The translations under genes were made by a program, and so were the position numbers. Under the pieces are notes generated by a model. The model was not told the origin of the DNA, ran no database searches, and worked only from the letters and a program-made list of their open reading frames with translations. From a virus, in IMG/VR virus record IMGVR_UViG_3300035034_001963, positions 1 through 22,191 of that record: a DNA stretch of 22,191 nucleotides. The stretch is one strand, 5' to 3'. Each line of letters starts with the position of its first letter. Position 1 is the first letter of the stretch. Shown in pieces: positions 1 through 6,816 of this stretch.

Positions 1-1
1 A

Positions 2-301
2 TTGCCGCTTAAGCCAAGCATCGTCCAGAGCTCTGATCACATGCTTGAACATGGACGCCTCAAAGTCTGGCCATCCTGCGGTGACTCTGGCGATGCTTTG
101 CGCAGGGATAGGTCCTGCGCCATAGTCTGTCAACTGCCTATCTGTGCCCATCTCAAAGAATTCTTCAAGCCATTGCACAGCTCCAGGATTTGCTTCAGGG
201 GGATAAAGACGATCTGGAACTCGCCTGCCCTTCTTTTCTAATGCGGAAACTTGTGCTGCTGCTCCAGGATTGTCAAGTGCCCACAGCAGCACCTCGGTCA
301 G
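2..301 (-). CDS. Tail assembly chaperone, T-like frameshift extension (partial)
   Basis: This reading frame follows the G-like chaperone in the -1 frame and stays open for 100 codons to the left window edge. It has no plausible start of its own next to the junction and is best read as the C-terminal part of a GT-type fusion made by -1 frameshifting at 301-307. The translation contains GAVQWLEEFFEMGTDRQL followed by GAGPIPAQSIARV, a pattern I associate with C-terminal parts of siphovirus tail assembly chaperones (W/E-rich helix, TDRQ, G-PIP). In lambda, gpG and gpGT coat the tape measure protein during tail assembly. A tape measure gene would be expected just beyond the left edge. The 3' end lies outside the window. 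Confidence 0.75.
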   Translation of the reverse strand, partial: MTEVLLWALDNPGAAAQVSALEKKGRRVPDRLYPPEANPGAVQWLEEFFEMGTDRQLTDYGAGPIPAQSIARVTAGWPDFEASMFKHVIRALDDAWLKRQ

Positions 302-307
302 TTTCCC
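253..307 (-). promoter_or_regulatory. -1 programmed frameshift signal (slippery site plus stem-loop)
   Basis: Reading the minus strand, the heptamer GGGAAAC (307-301) fits X XXY YYZ in the zero frame (G GGA AAC) and is followed at once by TGA (300-298). After an 8-nt spacer comes a perfect 9-bp inverted repeat, GTGCTGCTG (292-284) and CAGCAGCAC (261-253), with a 22-nt loop. Spacer and stem sizes are in the usual range for stimulated -1 frameshifting. Lambda uses GGGAAAG at the equivalent place. Confidence 0.85.
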
Positions 308-717
308 GCGATGTCATCTGCAATGCTGAGATGACCGTCAGCCACGATGCCCGCCGCGTAGGCCACGCAGTCTCGGAAGGTCTGGCCCATTCCTCGTTCG
401 TCGACAGACGTCAGGATCTTCATCGCCAGTTCAAGGTCATGCTTCGCAGGCTTGCCCTTGACTTGAACCGCGTTTTCCCAGTCAAGGAGGATATGCTTCG
501 CCAGCAACTCGCCTGCCGCCTTCTGGTATGCAGGACTGTTGTGGGCTTGAGTCGCCTTCTTGCCGAACGACCGCAACAAGGCGTCATGCGCCACGTTGAA
601 AGGCTTAAAGTTTCGGCTGCGCACCTTGAACCGCACACCGGGGTGATTCGGGATATCCCCGACCCACTCGCCGCCAACCAGATCGACAGGCTTGTCAATT
701 TCGTCGATATTGAACAT
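298..717 (-). CDS. Tail assembly chaperone, gpG-like
   Basis: The ORF encodes 139 residues, close to the roughly 140 of lambda gpG. It lies directly downstream of the tail tube gene, the usual place for the G/GT chaperone pair. The start is ATG with AAGGAAA about six bases upstream. The last codons are GCG GGA AAC TGA, so the stop follows immediately after a GGGAAAC slippery heptamer. This strongly supports the frameshifted pair. Sequence features include a mixed alpha/beta N-terminus (GGEWVGDIPNHPGVRFKVRS) and a helical C-terminal half. The role is inferred: binding of the tape measure protein and recruitment of tail tube protein during tail polymerisation. Identification rests mainly on position, size and the frameshift signal. 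Confidence 0.82.
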   Translation of the reverse strand: MFNIDEIDKPVDLVGGEWVGDIPNHPGVRFKVRSRNFKPFNVAHDALLRSFGKKATQAHNSPAYQKAAGELLAKHILLDWENAVQVKGKPAKHDLELAMKILTSVDERGMGQTFRDCVAYAAGIVADGHLSIADDIAGN

Positions 718-780
718 CGTATTTTCCTTTGGCTCTGGTTCAAAGCGCCGGAGGAATGACGAACCACTCCACTCCCCCGG

Positions 781-801
781 CTAGCCTTGCCTTGCGGCTA
801 G
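781..801 (-). other. Intercistronic hairpin after the tail tube gene
   Basis: CTAGCC (781-786) and GGCTAG (796-801) form a 6-bp stem with a 9-nt loop, between the stop of the tail tube gene and the start of the chaperone gene. No T-run follows in the leftward direction, so an intrinsic terminator is unlikely. An mRNA processing or stability element is a guess. Confidence 0.45.
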
Positions 802-819
802 GCGTGTCGCCAGCGTTGG

Positions 820-1536
820 TTAGACGCTAATTTCTTCGGCAATCCGCTGAATCGGAAAGCTGATCATCCGATTCGCGGAAGAATCACCGCCAGACTTAAC
901 GCCCCGCATAGCGAAGCCAAAGAACAGGTCGGTGTCGCCAACAGGCTGTGCGGTCGCTGTGTGGACGCCCGACTGCGTACCGCTTGTAACGATTGCCGCG
1001 CCGCCAGGAGTTGCAGAAAGGGAGAATGTTCCAGCCGCAGGCGTTGGGGTAGCAGAGACGTAATAGACTGTCGCTACAGACAGCCCCGTCGGAAGAGCGC
1101 CGGTGGTCGACAACGTCACGGCAGTGCCAGCAACAAGCCCATGCGCTGCCCAGCTTACCACGCCGGGGGAGGCGATGCTGATGGTAACAACGCTTTCCTC
1201 TCCGCAGTCAGCGCCCCATTCGATCTTGAACGCAAACGGTTTGCAGGAACGCTGCGCAGCGCGCATTTGGATCTGACCAGGATCGACGCGGTCTGGCACG
1301 AACATGCCCTCGGTGATCGGGAAGGAGATCACGCCCTTGGCGTACAACGTAATGTTGGTGTTGATCAAGGTCTGAGTGAGTGACTCCTGTTCGACGCCAA
1401 GATCGCCGGTTTCGGCCCAGCCGTCGACTTCAATCCACGTTTGCCCGGAAAAGTCTGGAAGCGTGACTGTGCTCTTGTAGGGGACGCGCGAGCCGATGTA
1501 GAGCTTCGACCCTGCTACTTTTTGCAGAGATGCCAT
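820..1536 (-). CDS. Major tail tube protein with inserted beta domain
   Basis: This 238-residue protein lies just before the G/GT chaperone genes, where lambda-type phages encode the tail tube protein (lambda gpV). The start ATG has TGGAGG six bases upstream. The N-terminal part (GSKLYIGS, TWIEVDGWAETGDLGVEQESLTQT) and the C-terminal part (FGFAMRGVKSGGDSSANRMISFPIQR) resemble siphovirus tail tube proteins. Residues of about 116-197 look like an inserted Thr/Ser/Gly-rich beta domain (VSWAAHGLVAGTAV, TTGALPTGL, YYVSATPTPAAGTF). That repeat type is common in phage virion proteins, and here it probably projects from the tube surface. Function is inferred from position and sequence style. Confidence 0.82.
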   Translation of the reverse strand: MASLQKVAGSKLYIGSRVPYKSTVTLPDFSGQTWIEVDGWAETGDLGVEQESLTQTLINTNITLYAKGVISFPITEGMFVPDRVDPGQIQMRAAQRSCKPFAFKIEWGADCGEESVVTISIASPGVVSWAAHGLVAGTAVTLSTTGALPTGLSVATVYYVSATPTPAAGTFSLSATPGGAAIVTSGTQSGVHTATAQPVGDTDLFFGFAMRGVKSGGDSSANRMISFPIQRIAEEISV

Positions 1537-1557
1537 GAAAGGCCTCCATAGTTTGAA

Positions 1558-1573
1558 GCCCCACGGAAGGGGC
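1558..1573 (-). other. Short GC hairpin upstream of the tail tube gene
   Basis: GCCCC (1558-1562) and GGGGC (1569-1573) form a compact 5-bp all-GC stem with a 6-nt loop, between the tail terminator gene and the tail tube gene. No U-tract follows. It may mark a transcript boundary or protect the 5' end of a tail tube mRNA. Confidence 0.35.
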
Positions 1574-1598
1574 GGTTGTACCGGCTATGCCGGATTAA

Positions 1599-2003
1599 TT
1601 ATGCGGAGCAGCGCCAAGAGATGTTAACCGGCGTACGCCACCAGCCCCCCTCTCTGAAGCCTTCAACCACATGAGGCGCGGATACGATTCGGACGCAGAC
1701 GTCGCTGTATTCGAGATTGGCATCCTCTGGGAAGTGTGCCGCGATTGCAGCTGCTGCTTCCTCGTAGACTGCCAAGTCCTGCCCGATAGGTGCGACATGG
1801 GACAGAGTCAACGTCCCAGTTCTCTCATGCTTCCCGCGTTTGATGTAGACGCGCCGGGGGGCCACAATTGCGCGACCAACAGCGATGTACGCGTCCTTTC
1901 CAGGGCGGTAAACAGATGCTGGGTAGGATACAAATAGGTCGCTCGGCAAAGACTGAACGCGAGCTTTCAATGCCAGCCATATTTTAGTCTCAACAGCTGG
2001 CAT
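1599..2003 (-). CDS. Tail terminator / tail completion protein
   Basis: This 134-residue protein sits between the HK97 gp10-like gene and the tail tube gene, the position of tail terminator proteins (lambda gpU type). I chose ATG at 2003 over the in-frame TTG at 2006 because GAGG lies seven bases upstream of the ATG. The sequence opens with a helix (VETKIWLALKARVQSL), followed by alternating beta segments (RRVYIKRGKHERTGTLTLSHVAP) and a C-terminal strand (WWRTPVNISWRC). This matches the small alpha/beta fold of tail terminators, which form the hexameric ring capping the tail tube. No close family can be named by eye. Confidence 0.65.
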   Translation of the reverse strand: MPAVETKIWLALKARVQSLPSDLFVSYPASVYRPGKDAYIAVGRAIVAPRRVYIKRGKHERTGTLTLSHVAPIGQDLAVYEEAAAAIAAHFPEDANLEYSDVCVRIVSAPHVVEGFREGGWWRTPVNISWRCSA

Positions 2004-2006
2004 CAA

Positions 2007-2459
2007 TTAACCTCGCGATGTCACTTGCGCTTTTATGTCCTCAGCAACCAGTTCAACTATCGTCGGCCACACCAAGACTGCAGCCTCGACAAAGTGCGCG
2101 CCCTCTTGGTTGTATGCTCTGCCCAAGCTATCCTCGCCAACGAATCCGTAATTCTGGCGACGCGCATACACAGCTTGATAGCCTAACCAGACGGTGTCTT
2201 CGAGGGAAAGCGTAGCAGTGACTGTCCCGATATCCTGCCCAGAGTAAACAGCGTCTGGCTGTCCTGTTGTTGGCATTTCAGCAGTAGACGCCAGCAGGGA
2301 TCGCATCAAGTTGCCCGTCAAATGAGGAAGTCGCCCCCCGTTCGCCCGCGTCGTGGTCATCTCGTCGGCCAGCATATCGATGGAACCGCGCCATACCGCC
2401 GTCAATCGCTCTTGAGTTTCGTTGGCCCAATCTCCAACGATGTCAGCGAATTGGCCCAT
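2007..2459 (-). CDS. HK97 gp10-like head-tail/tail completion protein
   Basis: The protein has 150 residues. The frame is open further upstream, but ATG at 2459 has GGAG seven bases before it and begins after the previous gene's stop, so I take it as the start. The N-terminal region (FADIVGDWANETQERLTAVWRGSIDMLADEM, seen in two pieces either side of residue 20) is followed by P-HLTGNLMRSL. The later YQAVYARRQNYGFVGED and FVEAAVLVWPTIVE segments fit the HK97 gp10 family, where a helical N-terminus is followed by a 'G.L..S' turn and 'Y..xxxxG'. These proteins act at the head-tail junction or tail completion step. The next gene starts four bases after the stop. Confidence 0.75.
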   Translation of the reverse strand: MGQFADIVGDWANETQERLTAVWRGSIDMLADEMTTTRANGGRLPHLTGNLMRSLLASTAEMPTTGQPDAVYSGQDIGTVTATLSLEDTVWLGYQAVYARRQNYGFVGEDSLGRAYNQEGAHFVEAAVLVWPTIVELVAEDIKAQVTSRG

Positions 2460-2479
2460 GAACAATCTCCAAATGCCAA

Positions 2480-2671
2480 TCACCGAAACTGATATTTTGC
2501 CCACTCTGGCAGATCGTCTGGCGGGTTCTTCACTCCCGTTATCCTGACAGACCCACACATCGGCGCACTGTCAAATCCTACATATTCAATTCTGTTGTCC
2601 TTGATGAACTTTCTAAAGTCACAGTTTGGATCATCAGTGCAGAATATGATATTGATGCAAATCTCAACCAT
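2480..2671 (-). CDS. Small hypothetical protein (63 aa) in the head-tail cluster
   Basis: Its ATG overlaps the TAA of the upstream 41-residue gene (TAATG), so translation is probably coupled. It lies 20 bases before the gp10-like gene. The product has 63 residues with three cysteines (CINIIFC near the start and PMCGSV later), a charged middle (RKFIKDNRIEY) and a Pro/Trp-containing end (PPDDLPEWAKYQF). I do not recognise the family. Position suggests a small accessory of head or connector assembly, or an unrelated cargo gene. The coding call rests on the overlap chain and lack of any competing frame. Confidence 0.6.
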   Translation of the reverse strand: MVEICINIIFCTDDPNCDFRKFIKDNRIEYVGFDSAPMCGSVRITGVKNPPDDLPEWAKYQFR

Positions 2672-2796
2672 TATTTAATGCTCTTTGCTATTTCCACTAC
2701 ACCGATCGCAGCCTGCTTCAGAGCCTCTGCAATCTTTCCTGCTATGATAGCGTCCAGCATCTTGCGGCGACGTTCTTCGCAAGGGGTGCAGTTCAT
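2671..2796 (-). CDS. Small CxxC protein (41 aa)
   Basis: This short ORF fills the gap between the MuF-like gene and the 63-residue gene. Its ATG overlaps the TGA of the MuF-like gene (ATGA at 2796-2793), and its TAA overlaps the next ATG. The product begins MNCTPCEERRRKML, continues as an amphipathic helix (AIIAGKIAEALKQAAIGVVE) and ends in IAKSIK. The N-terminal CxxC followed by a basic helix could bind metal or RNA, but I recognise no family. Precise stop/start overlaps at both ends are the best evidence that it is translated. Confidence 0.6.
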   Translation of the reverse strand: MNCTPCEERRRKMLDAIIAGKIAEALKQAAIGVVEIAKSIK

Positions 2797-3827
2797 GTCA
2801 GGTTCCAACTATGGTCGATGCGCATGGTCGTGTCGCAGGTGCAATTGATTATCTCTTCTGCTCCGCCATCAGGGTCAAGCGCGTACTGAAGCACTGCGCC
2901 ATTCTCAAGGACGAAAGGAGTATTGAGCCCGCGAACCTGCTTGTTGTTCGCTGCGACGTGATGCGGCCTCGGATCCTTGACACCACCACCATGTCGCCAA
3001 GTTTTGATCACCGCATTGTCAGGATAGTTAAGTTTCTCAAGCACCTGCTGCATTGACTCTTTGCGGGAGGCCATGACAGCCATTCCAGTCTCGGTTCTGG
3101 CTACGTCTTCGCCTCTGCGTTTCAGGAGCTTGTTGGTGTATCCGTTTATCATGTCTTCGACATTCTTCGCGGTTAGCGTAGCCTTGCCCTGCTGGACTCT
3201 GCCGAGTAGTTTGTCGAACCTCTTGTCACGCAAAGTCATTCCACTCAGTATCTTTTCAATCTCAGAAGCTGACCCGTTCTGCAGCCGAGAGCGCATTGAT
3301 TCGACATATCCCATCTGAGGCGCGGACAATCCTAGAAGTCCGCCGGTCCGCTTGCCGTTGGAAATGTTCCCTATCAAAGACCTAGCTATCGTAAAGGGAT
3401 GACTTCCCTTCTCGTAGCTTTCCAAGATCTTAGCAGTAATCGCCTCTCGAAGGCCTGGTATTATTAGTTTGGTTATCTTCTCGCTTCCATTAGCAGAAAG
3501 CCAAGCCTCAGCACGCGGGTTTTCCATGTTGAACAGGAAGTTGATGGCTCCCCCGCGCGGACCCTTGATACCTGCTGCTGCAAGCGAACCGCCCTGCGCG
3601 TATACGGCCACCAGAACAGTCTGGTAGCCGTAGAAGGCTTCCTTGGTTATCCCGAGGGCTGCAATGGCTGCCTCCGTATCGCGCGCTGTCAAAGCCGCAA
3701 TCAGTTCTTTCCATACGACCCGATCTTTGATTCCTTGTACTGCGGTCATAAACGCCTTGCGAAGCTCAGGCTCCAGCTTCGCAATCAGCGCCTTGAAGAG
3801 CTTTGTCTGCTGATTGGTCGAAGCCAT
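2793..3827 (-). CDS. Minor head protein, SPP1 gp7 / Mu gpF (MuF) type
   Basis: The 344-residue product has a long helical N-terminal part and a C-terminal MuF-like domain. The latter shows VARTETGMAVMASRKES, then KTWRHGGG, DPRPHHVAANN, the beta segment FVLENGAVLQYALDPDG and a terminal EEIINCTCDTTM. This 'ARTE...W....D.R....H...' pattern with a late cysteine pair is typical of phage head morphogenesis proteins (SPP1 gp7, Mu gpF). These bind the portal and are present in a few copies in the head. The start ATG overlaps the upstream TAA (TAATG) with GAGGAACTA before it. Unlike many MuF proteins it has no recognisable toxin domain attached. It sits after the connector genes rather than next to the portal. 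Confidence 0.85.
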   Translation of the reverse strand: MASTNQQTKLFKALIAKLEPELRKAFMTAVQGIKDRVVWKELIAALTARDTEAAIAALGITKEAFYGYQTVLVAVYAQGGSLAAAGIKGPRGGAINFLFNMENPRAEAWLSANGSEKITKLIIPGLREAITAKILESYEKGSHPFTIARSLIGNISNGKRTGGLLGLSAPQMGYVESMRSRLQNGSASEIEKILSGMTLRDKRFDKLLGRVQQGKATLTAKNVEDMINGYTNKLLKRRGEDVARTETGMAVMASRKESMQQVLEKLNYPDNAVIKTWRHGGGVKDPRPHHVAANNKQVRGLNTPFVLENGAVLQYALDPDGGAEEIINCTCDTTMRIDHSWNLT

Positions 3828-4204
3828 TAGTTCCTCGCAATAATCACGATGGCAGCTGGTGTCCCTGCAGCGGGCAAGCCCTCAGTCTGAACAACCTGAA
3901 GGATCTTTCCATCGACCTCAACTTTCATAACGTCATCGTCGCCCATCCTCCAGTCCATGATTGGAACAGCCGCTACGATTCGAAAGTCAGTGCTTAGGAT
4001 TGTCACCCCGTTGGCGTACTTACCAGCACCAGCTACAGCCGCCTTGAGCGTCTCCGAAACTGTTTCGGGGATAGCGGGAACCCAAGGCATGCCGGTGTTT
4101 GTTTGTCCCAAGGTTTCCCTTTTAAGGACGACTAAACCCTGTCCGAAAACAGACGAAGACAGAAGCTCTGCCGTGACCAATGCCATTTCATCGTAGAAAG
4201 ACAT
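3827..4204 (-). CDS. Head-tail connector / head-closure protein
   Basis: The product has 125 residues and lies between the DnaT-like connector gene and the MuF gene. After a helical N-terminus (FYDEMALVTAELLSSSVFGQG) come a beta-rich core (GVTILSTDFRIVAAVP, MDWRMGDDDVMKVEVDGKILQVVQTE) and a Pro/Ala C-terminus. This is the style of small stopper or closure proteins (gpFII / SPP1 gp16-like fold), which seal the portal vestibule after packaging. The ATG follows the previous TGA by one base and has only a weak ribosome site, so coupling is likely. The exact subfamily is uncertain. Confidence 0.6.
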   Translation of the reverse strand: MSFYDEMALVTAELLSSSVFGQGLVVLKRETLGQTNTGMPWVPAIPETVSETLKAAVAGAGKYANGVTILSTDFRIVAAVPIMDWRMGDDDVMKVEVDGKILQVVQTEGLPAAGTPAAIVIIARN

Positions 4205-4205
4205 A

Positions 4206-4733
4206 TCAAACTACCGATGCAACCCAGCGACGACCCGCTAGGTTCAAGTAGCACCACATGAAATCTTCCACAATGAGGACGTTCGGCCGGAATGCGTTGA
4301 GGGGGCTTCCAGGCCCAAGCAAGAATGCAAGGTCTTTTGGGCTAAAGAACGAACGCGAAACCGCGCCACTCACAGCCTCGCTCTGGGTCAAACGACCAAG
4401 CGATGCAACCGTCGGAGACAAGCTGTTTGGGGAGACCAGCTCAAGCAGAGCTAGCTCGTAGCTGGCGTTGATGATAGCGTCAGGGGTGACCCCATCAGGC
4501 ACAGCCGACTGGGAGCAGTTATCGTATAGATCTACGCGCGGGAACTGCAACGCCTGTCCTGCTACAGCCTTAACACCACTGAGTTGGCCAGCGTAGCGCC
4601 CATCGAGCGCGCGAGAGCCGCGACGCATAGCAGACTCACGCTGTACGTCAGTGTAGGTCGACGCGGCCCAAACCACGTTACCCACCAAGACGTGATATGC
4701 AGATGCAGCCGCAAGCGTCCCGTAAAAGGTCAT
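4206..4733 (-). CDS. Head-tail adaptor, DnaT-like phage family
   Basis: This 175-residue helical protein begins MTFYGTLAAASAYHVLVGN and contains a conserved-looking RESAMRRGSRALDGRYAG, then QALQFPRVDLYD and PDAIINASYELALLEL. This pattern (small N-terminal helix, 'R.S..LDG.Y', 'Q.L..PR.....', 'P..I..A..E.A') is that of the phage proteins labelled 'DnaT-like ssDNA-binding' in databases. They more probably act as connector adaptors below the portal. The ATG overlaps the preceding TGA (ATGA). Position between the capsid and closure genes supports the connector reading. Confidence 0.7.
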   Translation of the reverse strand: MTFYGTLAAASAYHVLVGNVVWAASTYTDVQRESAMRRGSRALDGRYAGQLSGVKAVAGQALQFPRVDLYDNCSQSAVPDGVTPDAIINASYELALLELVSPNSLSPTVASLGRLTQSEAVSGAVSRSFFSPKDLAFLLGPGSPLNAFRPNVLIVEDFMWCYLNLAGRRWVASVV

Positions 4734-5071
4734 TTCGGAGCCTCAAGCCCTTTCTGCCAGTCAGCAGGAGCTTCAGATTCTTGTTGCTTGGCCGGAGCCT
4801 TAGCAGCCACAGGAACCGCCGTTTTTTGGCCAGCCTGCGGCTTCGTGGGCTCTACGGCTGGAGCCGGAGCGGCAGGGACAGGAGCCGTGTTTTCTTGGCT
4901 ATTTTTTGGGTCTGAAGATTCAGTGATCGAAAGATCGAAACCAGATTTGTGCTGCGCACTGGGGTCGAGATCGTACACATCTTCGGAATTCGGTGGAACG
5001 ATGACCATCCCCCCGGTTGCTGCGCTAAGAGCTCTTGCTCTGGAGCTATCATTCCTGACATTGAACTTCAT
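4730..5071 (-). CDS. Small Pro/Ala-rich head-region protein
   Basis: The 113-residue product has a short ordered N-terminal segment (MKFNVRNDSSRARALSAATGG, then VIVPPNSEDVYDLD). A long low-complexity tail follows, rich in Ala, Pro and Lys (for example TAPVPAAPAPAVEPTKP), which is likely disordered. It follows the major capsid gene after a strong hairpin and starts at an ATG with CCGGAGGA upstream. Small proteins with an ordered head and Ala/Pro tail are often found at this position in lambda-like head clusters, but the function is not known to me. It could be a head accessory or head-tail joining factor (a lambda gpFI-like role is possible). Confidence 0.6.
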   Translation of the reverse strand: MKFNVRNDSSRARALSAATGGMVIVPPNSEDVYDLDPSAQHKSGFDLSITESSDPKNSQENTAPVPAAPAPAVEPTKPQAGQKTAVPVAAKAPAKQQESEAPADWQKGLEAPK

Positions 5072-5098
5072 TTCTATTCCTCCGGTTCAAGGTTCGAA

Positions 5099-5126
5099 TC
5101 TGGCGAAGGAATGAACCTTCGCCAGA
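5099..5126 (-). other. Strong hairpin directly after the major capsid gene
   Basis: An 11-bp perfect stem is formed by TCTGGCGAAGG (5099-5109) and CCTTCGCCAGA (5116-5126), with a 6-nt loop, 17 bases after the capsid gene's stop in the leftward direction. There is no U-run, so it more likely limits read-through partially, or blocks 3'-exonuclease decay of the capsid mRNA, than fully terminates transcription. Confidence 0.7.
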
Positions 5127-5142
5127 GCTTTGTCATTCAGAC

Positions 5143-6159
5143 TTACGTCCGACGGCCAGTCCGAAGAGCTTCCGGACGCTGGCAGAAGTACAGCGGATAA
5201 CTGTAGAGCTCACCGCGAGACCAAGCCTGCCGCTGCAGATCCAGAATGTTCATCGCATAAGTGTCTTGCCCCGGCGTGTTGATGAAAGGTCCGAACTCCG
5301 CAGGAGCCATCGCCTTCTTGAACACGTCCGGTGCACCGACCGGAAAGAACTTCACTTCATCTGGCTTGATTGCCACGACGGAATTGTCGTCGGACCCACG
5401 ATAGTTGTGGAACGTAACTCCGGCGTAGACAAAGTCGCCGAACGCGGTTGCCGTACGAAGCTCTGCAGCGGCAACGTAGTTCAGGTAGGTCGCGCGGATC
5501 GTCGGGTGATCGATCAGAGAATCGTAGAAAGCGTCACCGGCAAGCGCGTGAATCTGCGCAACGTTAGTGACGGCCCCGCGAGACCCTCGCACCATCGAGC
5601 GTACCAGATTTGTCAGGATCTGGCGAACGTTGGTAGTATCGTCATCGAGGTTGAAGTCGATGACAGCAGGTGGCGCAACGCCAAACTCGGCGAAGTAGTC
5701 GTAGATCACAGAAGTGCCATCAGCGTCGAGCAGAAGCCCCTGAAGAGCACCGAGGCGATGGTACTCGTGGGTCAGCTCCATGTCAGTGCGAATCCGCGCC
5801 ATGCGACGAAGATACTCAGCCTGAACCTGCGTGAACTCGGTCTCGGACCCGTAAGCGCGGATGCCCTCGACCTCGTGCGCGTACATCGTGAAGGCCTTGG
5901 CAAGCCGCGTAGTCTTCAAGGGGACCGCATCGCGGTCGTCCTTGGCGAGTTCTTCGGGCGGGGAGCCCAAAGCCGATGTGCCGATCAGAGTCAGAAACCC
6001 GTCGCGACGGTCGATGAAAAGGTTCCGCGTACGAACGGGCATGGGCGAAAAGATTCCCAGTTGTCCGAGCGTCTGCGGAACGTAGTCGATCTTCTCGACG
6101 ACGCCTGTCAAGGACGTCATGGAGAAAGCATTGTTGTTGAAGACGTCCATGCCAGCCAT
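5143..6159 (-). CDS. Major capsid protein, lambda gpE family
   Basis: The 338-residue length matches lambda gpE (341). The N-terminus (DVFNNNAFSMTSLTGVVEKIDYVP, in two parts) and LGIFSPMPVRTRNLFIDRRDG are typical of the gpE family. So are the HEYHRLGALQGLLLDADG helix and a C-terminal region with GPFINTPGQDTYAMNI and YSYPLYFCQRPEAL. The product assembles the icosahedral shell with HK97 fold. The start ATG at 6159 has AAGGAG eight bases upstream; a second in-frame ATG lies three codons later. It follows the decoration gene and is followed by a strong hairpin, which suits a highly expressed structural gene. Confidence 0.95.
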   Translation of the reverse strand: MAGMDVFNNNAFSMTSLTGVVEKIDYVPQTLGQLGIFSPMPVRTRNLFIDRRDGFLTLIGTSALGSPPEELAKDDRDAVPLKTTRLAKAFTMYAHEVEGIRAYGSETEFTQVQAEYLRRMARIRTDMELTHEYHRLGALQGLLLDADGTSVIYDYFAEFGVAPPAVIDFNLDDDTTNVRQILTNLVRSMVRGSRGAVTNVAQIHALAGDAFYDSLIDHPTIRATYLNYVAAAELRTATAFGDFVYAGVTFHNYRGSDDNSVVAIKPDEVKFFPVGAPDVFKKAMAPAEFGPFINTPGQDTYAMNILDLQRQAWSRGELYSYPLYFCQRPEALRTGRRT

Positions 6160-6174
6160 TGCTGAAACTCCTTG

Positions 6175-6813
6175 TTATCGGACGACGATGCCGAGCGCAA
6201 GAAGCGCGGCGTTCGCAGTGGCGATCTGTGCGGCAGAAGCGCCCGCCGAGTAGATCAGGTGATCGCCATTGACTTCGCAGTCACGACGGGTGATGGTTCG
6301 CTTGATGGTAACAGCAGGGGGGACTTCCTCGTAGAGGATGCCAGCCACAGTCTGCGTGCCGTCTGTCGCACCCAAAAGGTGCCGCGCAAAGTCCCCCGGA
6401 GCCTTGGTGACGGTAATGTTGAATCCATCCCCGGCAACCATCGCCGTAGCGCCAACAGTCAGCGTGAAGGTCAACCCGCCTCGGGTGACAGCCGATCCGG
6501 TCGCACCATTGGCAAGCAGAGCGCCGCCCGGAAGCGCCACACTGAAAGTCGTGGCCGTCAAGAATTCGACGACGTAGACACCGACAACCGCATCAGCCGA
6601 GACGGTAACAGCACTCGACGTCGCATTGCCAGTATTTCCGGGCTGTACAGCGGCGGTCGCGGCCCCGGTGATGACCTGACCGAGAACGGTTCCGACCTCA
6701 AGGATCAGGCTCGCGTGCCCGATGACGTCGGCCTCATCGCGCGAGCGATACATGCCGTTTGCCTCGGAGACGAGGTAATTGGCTGGGCCATCACGCATTG
6801 AAAGAATGGTCAT
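6175..6813 (-). CDS. Head decoration protein, lambda gpD family, with insert
   Basis: The first ~50 residues (GPANYLVSEANGMYRSRDEA, then EVGTVLGQV) and the last ~75 (GILYEEVPPAVT, RRDCEVNGDHLIYSAG, ANAALLALGIVV) match the gpD decoration family, whose trimers stabilise the expanded capsid. Usual members have about 110-130 residues, while this one has 212. The extra length is a Thr/Val/Gly-rich beta segment at about 54-136 (QPGNTGNATSSAVTV, GGLTFTLTVGATAMVAGDGF), probably an exposed domain on the capsid surface. The start ATG has AAGGAG upstream and the gene lies between protease/scaffold and major capsid genes, as in lambda. Confidence 0.9.
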   Translation of the reverse strand: MTILSMRDGPANYLVSEANGMYRSRDEADVIGHASLILEVGTVLGQVITGAATAAVQPGNTGNATSSAVTVSADAVVGVYVVEFLTATTFSVALPGGALLANGATGSAVTRGGLTFTLTVGATAMVAGDGFNITVTKAPGDFARHLLGATDGTQTVAGILYEEVPPAVTIKRTITRRDCEVNGDHLIYSAGASAAQIATANAALLALGIVVR

Positions 6814-6816
6814 ATC

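Noticed and set aside
5080-5126. tRNA-like GGTTCGAATC near the capsid gene
   Set aside because: It resembles a T-loop, but the flanking bases do not pair as a T-stem or acceptor stem and no anticodon arm can be built; the region is explained by the 11-bp hairpin.
5266-6165. Long plus-strand ORF (299 codons) opposite the major capsid gene
   Set aside because: It is antisense to a confidently identified capsid gene, has no ribosome site or family resemblance, and its sequence is Arg/Val-rich as expected for a shadow frame.
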